Shown here piece after piece: positions 1 through 5,214 of a DNA stretch of 7,173 nt. Where the stretch lies: assembly GCA_964417785.1 (NCBI GenBank), contig CAYQJO010000218.1, forward strand, positions 1-7,173, in the 5' to 3' direction. The notes below the pieces were generated by a model. That model was not told the DNA's origin and made no database searches. It saw nothing but the letters and a program-made list of their open reading frames with translations. Both the position numbers and the translations under genes were made by a program. Within the stretch, counting starts at the first letter, position 1; every line of letters begins with the position of its first letter. This DNA is from DAOTUL01 sp034437435. GTDB lineage: Bacteria > Chloroflexota > Anaerolineae > Aggregatilineales > Phototrophicaceae.

Positions 1-5
1 GTGTA

Positions 6-29
6 GCCGACGTGTTTTCAACACTCGGC
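6..29. other. stem-loop downstream of the hydrolase gene
   Basis: GCCGA (6-10) and GTGTT (12-16) pair with AACAC (20-24) and TCGGC (25-29), giving a 10-bp stem with one bulged C and a 3-nt loop. It lies just past the 3' end of the leftward hydrolase gene, so it could be a transcript-end hairpin. The few bases visible beyond it on the minus strand are not T-rich, so it is not a canonical intrinsic terminator. The rest of bases 1-68 holds no gene I can support. Confidence 0.35.
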
Positions 30-68
30 GATCAGCTTAAATTTACACCTATGGGCCGTCCGCGATGA

Positions 69-989
69 TTATTCCCAGTCGATGTTCCAGAAGAAGGCAC
101 GGAGAATGCGGTGGACCGCCTCGGCCTGATCGCGCTGCGGATCGTGACCGGCTCCGGCGATGATCTCGACCGTGACGTTTTGCAGGGTTTGCTGCGCCCG
201 TTCGCTCAGGCGATGCACATCGAAGTACGGTTCGTCCTCGCCCAGCAGCACCAGCGTGGGAGCCATCACCCGGCACAGGTCGGATTCGCCCATCGGTCCT
301 GGCGGCGGATGGCGCTTGAAGTGCTTGAGGAGCAGCAGCGATAGCTGGACGGTCTCGGCGTCAGCTTTGGCCCCATTGCCCGCGCCGTAAGCCACCATGC
401 GGCGGGCCAATCCGGCGGATGCAAACCAGCGCCCCGTGCGCACCGCCAGCCCGGAAAGTACCGGTGTGCGGAAGACCTCATACGGCTGTTTGAAGGGTAC
501 GAATCCGCAGGGGTTGAGCAACGCCAGACCGGCCACACGATCCGGGATATGAACGGCGGCCTTGAGGACGAACACGCCGCCGCCGGATGATCCGGCCAGG
601 AAGGTTTGACCCAGGCCGAAGGCGTCGAGAATGTCTTCGATCCAGCGGGCGTAGCTGTCATCATGATACGACAGGCGCTCCGGCGCACTCCGACCGGCGA
701 AGCCGACCACATCCGGTGCGATGACCAGATGGCGCTGCGCCAGCGGTTCGATCAGGCGCTTCCAACTGAGGGCGCTGGTGTTGGCCCCGTGTATCAGGAG
801 CAGCGGCGGCCCGCTGGATTGGCCGGCGATAATGACATGGGTGCCGCCGAAACGGGTGGGAATCATGTCGGTGTGGAACGGCACTGGCATTCGAGCGAGC
901 GCGTTGTCGTACCATTCCATCATGGCGACGTAGCCGACGTAAGAGGTGTAATTAGGCGGCGTTTGGGATAAAAGTGGTTTCGTAATCAT
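69..989 (-). CDS. alpha/beta hydrolase (esterase-like), probable cargo gene
   Basis: A 306-residue alpha/beta-hydrolase fold enzyme, probably cytoplasmic because no signal peptide or membrane segment is visible. The oxyanion-loop motif HG is at residues 67-68 after a hydrophobic strand (PPLLLIHG). The nucleophile elbow is G133-S-S135-G-G137, with Ser135 as nucleophile. The likely acid is Asp252 (LLGEDEP) and the likely catalytic His is 282 (GAGHDP), so the triad appears complete. The N-terminal stretch before the core (PVPFHTDMIPTRFG) is like that of YbfK-type carboxylesterases, but the substrate cannot be named. The ATG at 989 has AGGGG 6 nt upstream; Met23/Met24 are poorer alternatives. It is collinear with parA-parB and 108 nt after parB. 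Nothing about it suggests replication or partition, so I infer cargo or a moron-like accessory gene. Confidence 0.9.
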   Translation of the reverse strand: MITKPLLSQTPPNYTSYVGYVAMMEWYDNALARMPVPFHTDMIPTRFGGTHVIIAGQSSGPPLLLIHGANTSALSWKRLIEPLAQRHLVIAPDVVGFAGRSAPERLSYHDDSYARWIEDILDAFGLGQTFLAGSSGGGVFVLKAAVHIPDRVAGLALLNPCGFVPFKQPYEVFRTPVLSGLAVRTGRWFASAGLARRMVAYGAGNGAKADAETVQLSLLLLKHFKRHPPPGPMGESDLCRVMAPTLVLLGEDEPYFDVHRLSERAQQTLQNVTVEIIAGAGHDPQRDQAEAVHRILRAFFWNIDWE

Positions 990-996
990 CGATGTC

Positions 997-1076
997 CCCT
1001 GCCCTACCCGGTGCTATATCCCAAAAAAGCGGTCAAAAACGCCAAATCCGGGGGTGTCCGGTGCGGTAGGGCAGGG
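997..1076 (-). promoter_or_regulatory. 12-bp inverted repeat overlapping the hydrolase ribosome binding site
   Basis: CCCTGCCCTACC (997-1008) and GGTAGGGCAGGG (1065-1076) are perfect inverted repeats 56 nt apart. In a leftward transcript reading through from parB, the downstream arm contains the hydrolase Shine-Dalgarno region, so the hairpin would bury it. A weak -10-like TATAGC (1013-1018, minus strand) lies between the arms. A transcript starting there would lack the upstream arm and leave the site open. No convincing -35 accompanies it. The rest of the parB-hydrolase gap holds no ORF. Confidence 0.55.
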
Positions 1077-1097
1077 CGCTTCTGTACTTATCGTGAC

Positions 1098-2363
1098 TTA
1101 TTCCACCTGGCGGCGCAGGGTGTCTTCAGCCTCGTCCAGCCAGCGGCGCATCTCGCCAATCTCGTCCAGCACATTATCCAGGACCGCCGGGGAGACCTTG
1201 CGTTTGCCGCTCAGGTAGCGGTCCAACTGGATACCGCGATGCTTGAATTCTTTGAAGCCGGTGGGGTCGGAAACCGCCGTCTTGCGCTGGCGAACCCTCG
1301 ACTCTACAGAGACGGGGGCTTTGCCAAATTCCTCGGCGGCCTTCCATACCAGTTCGACAATTTCCTCGTCGGATTCCGCCATGCCCAGCACATAGCGCAG
1401 GCGGTATTCGGTGATACCGTAGTCGTCGGCGACGGTCCAGGCTTCGTTGGGCAGCCGCCGCAGCAGCGCCCGGTAGTCGCGCAGTTGGCCGGGGTTCTTC
1501 AGGCCCATCGCCTCAGCGACCAACTCGCCTTTGCCCGGCGGCACGCGCCATGTGCCGCCGTCGGCGACCTGGGCATAGTAGTCCTGCTCGCGCTCGAAAG
1601 CGTCGAAGGGTTGGAACTGATCGGGGCCGAGCAGGTCCATCAGCAGGATGGCGAACTGCCGCGCCCGTCCGATGGCGTTGAGGTCGTCGCGGGCGGCGTT
1701 CTCGGTGGCCTGCCGCCACACATCAGCTTTCTCGACAATCCGCGCCGGGATGATGCTCCAGTCTTCTTCGGGGAAAAAGATGCTCAGCAAATGGTAGGCC
1801 AGCCAGCGCCGTTCACCGGTTTCCAGGCGATAGGCACCCTGGCCGTCGCGCACAACCGTGACCGGGTTAATCAGCCCTTCACGGCGGATGCTGGCTGCCA
1901 GCGCCACCAGCCGCAGATACAAATACTCCAGCGGACCGCGCCCGGTGGAGGGGTCTTCGCCGGGTGGACGGTCCTCGTCCCAGGTCTCCAACCGCAAAAC
2001 CTGGTCCAGGAAGCCCTCGCCATACTTGCCTTCCAGGATGGGCCGGACTTCGATCACTTTCTTCTCGTAGCCGGAACGCACGCGCTCCATCTCAGCCTCG
2101 TAGCGCCACACACCGAGCATGTCTGTGGCGGTCTCCGACAGGCCGTTCCAGCGCGACCGGATGATGCTGGGGACCGCCCGACGCGGCTGGCTGGGGTCCG
2201 GCTGGATGCTGGTTGTCTCGATCTCTTCGATCCGCTCGCGCCGCCCGACACGCAGGGCCTCACGGTCGTCAGAAGCCATCTGCGAGCCGCTCCAGGTCTG
2301 GCTGGCGGCCTCCTCCGGTGACACCGGTGAGCGCCGGTTTTTGTAGTCTTTTGCTCTAGCCAT
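1098..2363 (-). CDS. parB: ParB/Spo0J-family partition protein with a large internal insertion
   Basis: A 421-residue centromere-binding partner of the adjacent ParA. Recognisable ParB elements are IQPDPSQPRR (53-62), SIRREGLINPVTVV (158-171), the box-II-like GERRWLAY (183-190) and ENAARDDLNAIGRARQF (221-237). These form the CTP-binding (Srx-like) domain. Next come a helix-turn-helix region around 280-330 and a coiled, charged C-terminus (residues 390-421) that could dimerise. The gap of about 95 residues between QPRR and SIRREG is much longer than usual. A second spacer, about 247-278, separates the ENxxR helix from the helix-turn-helix. The ATG at 2363 has GGAGG 9 nt upstream and overlaps the parA stop by 8 nt, implying translational coupling. 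I saw no parS site of known type. A plasmid or phage ParB-like regulator is the alternative reading. Confidence 0.9.
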   Translation of the reverse strand: MARAKDYKNRRSPVSPEEAASQTWSGSQMASDDREALRVGRRERIEEIETTSIQPDPSQPRRAVPSIIRSRWNGLSETATDMLGVWRYEAEMERVRSGYEKKVIEVRPILEGKYGEGFLDQVLRLETWDEDRPPGEDPSTGRGPLEYLYLRLVALAASIRREGLINPVTVVRDGQGAYRLETGERRWLAYHLLSIFFPEEDWSIIPARIVEKADVWRQATENAARDDLNAIGRARQFAILLMDLLGPDQFQPFDAFEREQDYYAQVADGGTWRVPPGKGELVAEAMGLKNPGQLRDYRALLRRLPNEAWTVADDYGITEYRLRYVLGMAESDEEIVELVWKAAEEFGKAPVSVESRVRQRKTAVSDPTGFKEFKHRGIQLDRYLSGKRKVSPAVLDNVLDEIGEMRRWLDEAEDTLRRQVE

Positions 2364-3123
2364 TCAATACCGCCTCCACGCGATCAGCTAACCGTACAGC
2401 GTCAATCCGTGCCTTACCCGCCGCGCCTTCCAGCGTATACACCATCTGTTGCAGTGTCGAGGCCTCCGCCCACACAATGCGCTGGGGGATGGGTTCCCAC
2501 ACCGGCCAGCCATGATCGTCGGCCAGCTTGCACAACTCCGAATAGTGATACTGGTGCAGGTCCGTTGTGGACCGGAACAGGTTCGGCACAATGCCCATCA
2601 ACTGGACATCCCACGCCTGCATGGCATTGATCGTACTCAGCAGACCGTCGATGCTCAGATATTCCATCTTGGCCGGGATCAATACATAGTTGGTCGCGTG
2701 GTAGGCCAGTGTCAGCAGCATACCAGGAGAGGGTGCGGTATCGATGATAACCACATCAATAAAATGCTCCACATCTTCCAGGGCGTTGGTCAAAGCGCGG
2801 ACATCGCGCACCATCGTCACAACACCGTGTGTCTCGTCATTTCCCGGCAGGATATACAACCGGCCACGCGGCTGCATCCCTTGCGGCACATAGGCTTGCA
2901 GGTCCGGCTGGCGGATGACATCGACAATATCGACGCCGCGCACCAGCAGTTCATACAAACCGGGTTCTTTGGGCAGGCCAAAACTGACTGTGGCGTGGCC
3001 TTGCGGATCGAAATCCACCAGCAAAACACGACGACCTCGTGCCGCCAGCAGCGCCGCCACATGCGTGCTGATGAGCGTTTTGCCGGTACCGCCTTTTTCC
3101 GATGTTACTGTTATCGTCTTCAA
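2356..3123 (-). CDS. parA: ParA-family partition ATPase (TTG start)
   Basis: A 255-residue Walker-type partition ATPase that moves plasmid copies over the nucleoid with ParB. The deviant Walker A KGGTGKT is at residues 10-16, with signature Lys10 and catalytic-loop Lys15. Walker A' is DFDPQG (37-42) and Walker B is VVIIDTAP (124-131). There is no N-terminal helix-turn-helix domain, so this is a short (Ib or Soj-like) ParA that should not itself act as the sequence-specific repressor. The start is TTG at 3123, the first residue of a normal family N-terminus, with AGGAGGAG upstream at good spacing. A promoter-like pair lies at 3148-3176. The stop overlaps the parB start by 8 nt. The initiator gene lies 86 nt upstream on the same strand, the common rep-parA-parB order of plasmids. 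Confidence 0.95.
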   Translation of the reverse strand: MKTITVTSEKGGTGKTLISTHVAALLAARGRRVLLVDFDPQGHATVSFGLPKEPGLYELLVRGVDIVDVIRQPDLQAYVPQGMQPRGRLYILPGNDETHGVVTMVRDVRALTNALEDVEHFIDVVIIDTAPSPGMLLTLAYHATNYVLIPAKMEYLSIDGLLSTINAMQAWDVQLMGIVPNLFRSTTDLHQYHYSELCKLADDHGWPVWEPIPQRIVWAEASTLQQMVYTLEGAAGKARIDAVRLADRVEAVLNG

Positions 3124-3147
3124 AATGGCACTCCTCCTGCTGCCCCT

Positions 3148-3176
3148 AGTGTAACGTCTTGACCGCGCCGGGTAAA
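3148..3176 (-). promoter_or_regulatory. candidate sigma70-type promoter for parAB
   Basis: On the minus strand TTTACC (3171-3176) and TACACT (3148-3153) are separated by exactly 17 nt, about 25 nt before the parA start codon. Each hexamer matches 4 of 6 consensus bases. It would let parAB be expressed independently of the upstream initiator gene. No clear terminator separates the two genes. Confidence 0.5.
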
Positions 3177-3209
3177 GGATTTCATACTAGAACAAATTTT
3201 CTAAATTGC

Positions 3210-4433
3210 TTATGCAGCCTGCGGCCACTCATCGGCCAGCAGAATCACGAACTGGACCGATGGCAGGCCGAAAGTCTGGGCGGTGGTCCGGTGGAGTGGG
3301 GTACGGACACGGTGGGTGAGCATATCGCGGTTATAGCGGTTGGCGACCACCAGCGTGAAGGTCGCGGTCTCACCATCGAAGTCTACCAGATGGGTGTCGC
3401 GCATTAACATGTTGTAGTGGCTGGCCCCCAGGACATCTTTCAACTGGCGGCAGTTAAAGCGCCAGTGTTCCGCGATGGTGGCCTCGAACGATCCGAACTG
3501 GCGGGTCTGCTGCACGCGCTCGGTCGCTGTAACGGTGTTTCTTTCCCGTAAACGGGCGATCTGCTGCTCAAATTCCGCATCTTCGTCAATGACCGTCGAT
3601 TCCGCTGACTGTGTGGGTTCCGCCGGGGGGACCGGCTCATTTTGCAGCGCCGTGACGATATAACGCCAGGACTGCGGGTTGTTTTCCATGCAGCGCAGCA
3701 CCACCGTCTCGTAAAGCGCCTGTCCCAGCCGTTCCTGCTGGGCTTCTAGCTGTTTACGGATTGTTTTGGTCGGCTTCCTCAGTTTTTTAGAGACATCATC
3801 CATCGTCATGTCGAATTGAACCAGCGGGGATGTGGATTCGATTGCTGGATTCTGTGTTGGATTCTTTGATGGACTCTCTGTATATGAATGTGAACATTGT
3901 TGATTTTCCATCCTCAACATTGTTGATTTTCCATCCTCAACATTGTTCATTTTGGAAACTAAACATTGTTCATTTTCGAAAATCATTAGTTTGTCGGTGG
4001 GGTTGGGGTCTACGTGCAGATGGTCCATCAGCTTTTTGAGGAAAATTTCCTGGTCGATACGATAATGGACGGTCGGGGAACCATCCGGCGCACGCTTGAC
4101 GGCTGTCTCGACGCCGTAATCGCCCAGGACCGATTTGGGGTCCTTGACGCGCTTGTCGCCTTTGACGATGCGGCGAATTTCGGCGGCGGAGAGACCCAGT
4201 TCTTCGTTCCACTCATCATAGGTTTTGTAGAACCAGCCTTCGGGGTGTTTGGTCCGCTCGCACCAGTAGAGAATCTGGTTGAGGAGCAGGGCCGCCTTGT
4301 GGTCGTGATTGAGCATGCGTAAAAAGATGATGGGGAAGCCGACGAAATAGGTGCTGCCGGTGACCTTGTGGATCAGGTGCATGGCGAATTTGCGGATTTG
4401 CTTTGAGTCAGCGGTCTGTTGTCTGGTCGTCAT
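3210..4433 (-). CDS. replication initiator: winged-helix domain, linker, DnaA domain I-like C-terminus
   Basis: A 407-residue protein. Residues about 25-130 resemble the winged-helix DNA-binding domain of phage and plasmid replication proteins (AALLLNQILYW, GWFYKTYDEWNEELGLS, then TVHYRID as the wing-side strand). Residues 145-205 are a polar, low-complexity linker. Residues 205-265 (ending NPQSWRYIVTALQNE) resemble the helical YI.AIL-type segment of DnaD-like or phage replisome organisers. Residues 318-398 (WRFNCRQLKDVLGASHYNM, then FDGETATFTLVVANRYNRDML) resemble DnaA domain I, which contacts DnaB helicase. There is no AAA+ module. I infer it binds the repeats inside its own gene and loads helicase. 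The ATG at 4433 has AAGGAA 8 nt upstream, inside the end of the preceding small ORF. Its position upstream of parAB fits a plasmid initiator. Confidence 0.82.
   Translation of the reverse strand: MTTRQQTADSKQIRKFAMHLIHKVTGSTYFVGFPIIFLRMLNHDHKAALLLNQILYWCERTKHPEGWFYKTYDEWNEELGLSAAEIRRIVKGDKRVKDPKSVLGDYGVETAVKRAPDGSPTVHYRIDQEIFLKKLMDHLHVDPNPTDKLMIFENEQCLVSKMNNVEDGKSTMLRMENQQCSHSYTESPSKNPTQNPAIESTSPLVQFDMTMDDVSKKLRKPTKTIRKQLEAQQERLGQALYETVVLRCMENNPQSWRYIVTALQNEPVPPAEPTQSAESTVIDEDAEFEQQIARLRERNTVTATERVQQTRQFGSFEATIAEHWRFNCRQLKDVLGASHYNMLMRDTHLVDFDGETATFTLVVANRYNRDMLTHRVRTPLHRTTAQTFGLPSVQFVILLADEWPQAA
3834..3876. repeat. 12-13 bp periodic GGATTC repeats in the initiator linker
   Basis: GGATTC occurs at 3834, 3847 and 3859, and GGACTC at 3871, with a period of 12-13 bp, next to the 23-bp array. 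Most of the period is a multiple of three and encodes a four-residue repeat (SPSK-NPTQ-NPAI). It may therefore be a protein-level linker repeat rather than a second set of binding sites. Confidence 0.6.
3893..3984. repeat. four tandem 23-bp iterons, candidate replication origin
   Basis: Four contiguous units start at 3893, 3916, 3939 and 3962. All share AACATTGTT(G/C)ATTTT, and units 1 and 2 are identical over all 23 bp. The core AACA-T-TGTT is an odd-length palindrome, as expected for a protein binding site. The units lie inside the initiator gene (codons 150-181, the interdomain linker). A 23-bp period shifts the reading frame each time, so the peptide is not repeated. The repetition must be kept at the DNA level. 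Direct iterons inside the initiator gene are the organisation of the lambda origin in gene O. Binding by the initiator is an inference. Confidence 0.8.
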
Positions 4434-4437
4434 TTTC

Positions 4438-4803
4438 TTATTTCCTTTTGGTTTGCGACCCCGTCGAACAGGACTTGCAGAGCAGGCGTTCGTCGGGATC
4501 GCTATCAGTCAATTGGTGGTGGGGGAGCCAGCCCCCAGGCGTAGCAAAACTTAACCGATAGCAGACCAATAGGGGGTTGCGCTTGCCGGACAAATACGCT
4601 ATCATAATTTCAAGCGATTTAAGTCCGGGTGCGTTTTTCCTTTCGCCCCGGCGGTCTGGTGGAAGCTCTCTGGATAGGCTTGGCAGGCGTACAGGGAGCT
4701 TCTGTTTTTCTGTTTGAGGTATCTCCCCACTCCATAACTTCACCCGACAACCATTGCCATCTGATTGCCATCGTCGCACCTGAATGCTGTGAGCGGGCCT
4801 CAT
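4438..4803 (-). CDS. small ORF in the initiator leader, reality uncertain
   Basis: An unrecognised ORF of up to 121 codons ending 4 nt before the initiator start. Its last codons contain the initiator Shine-Dalgarno site, so translating it could couple to initiator translation. The first 66 residues are rich in Arg, Pro and Ser with no visible domain. The last 55, from an internal ATG at 4605, look more protein-like. They contain one Cys, an HH pair and a C-K-S-C motif (DERLLCKSC) that could bind a metal. The start at 4803 has only a weak AGGA upstream, and the start at 4605 has none. A competing frame covers 4619-4771. It may be a real small gene, two small genes, or untranslated leader. Confidence 0.35.
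   Translation of the reverse strand: MRPAHSIQVRRWQSDGNGCRVKLWSGEIPQTEKQKLPVRLPSLSRELPPDRRGERKNAPGLKSLEIMIAYLSGKRNPLLVCYRLSFATPGGWLPHHQLTDSDPDERLLCKSCSTGSQTKRK
4619..4771 (-). CDS. alternative 50-residue small ORF in the initiator leader
   Basis: Begins MAIRWQWLSGEVMEWGD and ends in a basic tail (GRKEKRTRT). It is in a different frame from the ORF at 4438-4803, so at most one of them is likely real over this stretch. The ATG at 4771 has a weak AGGTG upstream. It is in frame with the mini-ORF at 4817-4837, 22 codons downstream of that ATG, and only the TAA at 4817-4819 separates the two. One longer gene broken by a stop is therefore possible. No family is recognised. Confidence 0.25.
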   Translation of the reverse strand: MAIRWQWLSGEVMEWGDTSNRKTEAPCTPAKPIQRASTRPPGRKEKRTRT

Positions 4804-4816
4804 TGTGGTTCCTGGG

Positions 4817-4837
4817 TTAGGGCGGTTTGTTAACCAT
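4817..4837 (-). CDS. six-codon leader mini-ORF (MVNKPP-stop)
   Basis: ATG at 4837 preceded by a perfect AAGGAG (4844-4849) at 6-nt spacing, the strongest Shine-Dalgarno site in the leader. After six codons it meets TAA, ending in Pro-Pro-stop. It lies between the candidate initiator promoters and the initiator gene. It could be a regulatory leader peptide, or the intact start of a small gene interrupted by a mutation. Confidence 0.4.
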   Translation of the reverse strand: MVNKPP

Positions 4838-4897
4838 GAACGTCTCCTTAAAAAGTACCGAATTTGTAAAATTAACGCCGCGTATCAGAAATTAAGA

Positions 4898-4926
4898 GTG
4901 ACGCGGATCGATTAGTGTGCTATACT
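4898..4926 (+). promoter_or_regulatory. plus-strand promoter of the candidate small RNA
   Basis: GTGACG (4898-4903) and TATACT (4921-4926) are separated by 17 nt. The -10 matches 5 of 6 consensus bases and the -35 matches 4 of 6. Transcription would start near 4933 and run rightward into the terminator at 4995. The -10 overlaps that of a minus-strand promoter candidate (4919-4924), so the two could exclude each other. Confidence 0.5.
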
Positions 4927-4948
4927 TATGAACGTAAACCTATGACAA
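4919..4948 (-). promoter_or_regulatory. minus-strand promoter candidate for the initiator gene (proximal)
   Basis: On the minus strand TTGTCA (4943-4948) and TATAGC (4919-4924) are separated by 18 nt. It would start a leader of about 480 nt upstream of the initiator gene, including the mini-ORF. That transcript would not include the region complementary to the candidate small RNA. Confidence 0.4.
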
Positions 4949-5023
4949 GTTTACTCTTTATCGACTACCCCGTTGGCGCGGGCAATCGACAGTTGAGCGG
5001 GTGCCGACCCGCTCTTTCTGTTT
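4933..5023 (+). ncRNA. candidate antisense (countertranscribed) small RNA
   Basis: Defined by a promoter-like pair on its left and an intrinsic terminator on its right, giving an RNA of about 90 nt with no ORF bearing a ribosome binding site. A second, weaker hairpin (CCCG...CGGG, about 4968-4977) precedes the terminator stem. If the initiator gene is transcribed from the distal promoter at 5046-5074, this RNA is fully complementary to the 5' part of that mRNA. This is the arrangement of antisense RNAs that limit initiator synthesis in many plasmids. No sequence family is recognised, and the call rests on layout. Confidence 0.4.
4995..5023 (+). terminator. intrinsic terminator of the candidate small RNA
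   Basis: A perfect 8-bp stem GAGCGGGT (4995-5002) / ACCCGCTC (5007-5014) with the 4-nt loop GCCG is followed by TTTCTGTTT. The T tract is interrupted but adequate. On the minus strand the bases following the hairpin are not T-rich, so it acts rightward. Confidence 0.7.
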
Positions 5024-5045
5024 CTCGGCTTTTCCTCGTGTCAAA

Positions 5046-5074
5046 AGTATATAACGAATCTTCCCGGACTGCAA
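5046..5074 (-). promoter_or_regulatory. minus-strand promoter candidate for the initiator gene (distal)
   Basis: On the minus strand TTGCAG (5069-5074) and TATACT (5046-5051) are separated by 17 nt. The -10 is good (5 of 6); the -35 keeps only TTG. Transcription would start near 5039 and run left through the small-RNA region, the mini-ORF and the initiator gene. Confidence 0.4.
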
Positions 5075-5135
5075 GCGGATTCAGGAGCAATTTTTTAAAT
5101 TGGGCTGAATCGTCTACTTCCCCTCTTGACAGGCA

Positions 5136-5153
5136 TGGTACAATAGAATTGTA
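5136..5153. promoter_or_regulatory. palindrome overlapping an extended -10 upstream of the head genes
   Basis: TGGTACAAT (5136-5144) fits an extended -10 (TGnTAnAAT) on the plus strand. TACAATAGAATTGTA (5139-5153) is a perfect 6+3+6 palindrome, so an operator would cover the -10. A TTGACA (5126-5131) lies only 7 nt before it, too close to serve as its -35. It is the only promoter-like signal between the small-RNA terminator and the head genes. Confidence 0.4.
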
Positions 5154-5170
5154 GACAAATGTTCTGATGA

Positions 5171-5193
5171 CCCGCCCCCGCTGGCGGGTTTTT
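5171..5193 (+). terminator. intrinsic terminator just before the first head gene
   Basis: CCCGCC (5171-5176) pairs with GGCGGG (5183-5188) across a 6-nt loop and is followed by five T residues. It points rightward and ends 8 nt before the ribosome binding site of the gene at 5215. It would stop transcripts entering the head genes from the promoter region to its left, unless antitermination occurs. Confidence 0.7.
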
Positions 5194-5214
5194 GCGTTTA
5201 TGGAGGAGATACGC

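Noticed and set aside
4..941. Matching 10-mers (tagccgacgt) at 4-13 and 932-941 as possible flanking direct repeats of the hydrolase gene
   Set aside because: Short, and the second copy is inside the hydrolase coding region rather than outside it; likely chance.
1021..1045. Possible leftward terminator after parB from the two T-rich runs (minus strand)
   Set aside because: The stem available between the runs is only 3-4 bp, too weak to support a terminator call.
1011..2321. A long plus-strand open frame (436 codons) opposite parB
   Set aside because: It mirrors the parB codon pattern on the other strand. It has no ribosome binding site, and the minus-strand frame carries clear ParB motifs.
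4915..5154. Plus-strand frame of 79 codons through the control region
   Set aside because: No ribosome binding site at its start or at the internal ATG at 4941, and it crosses an intrinsic terminator.
5126..5155. TTGACA as the -35 of a standard promoter for the head genes
   Set aside because: No good -10 lies 16-18 nt downstream. The best -10 (TACAAT) is only 7 nt away, so only the extended -10 reading is kept.
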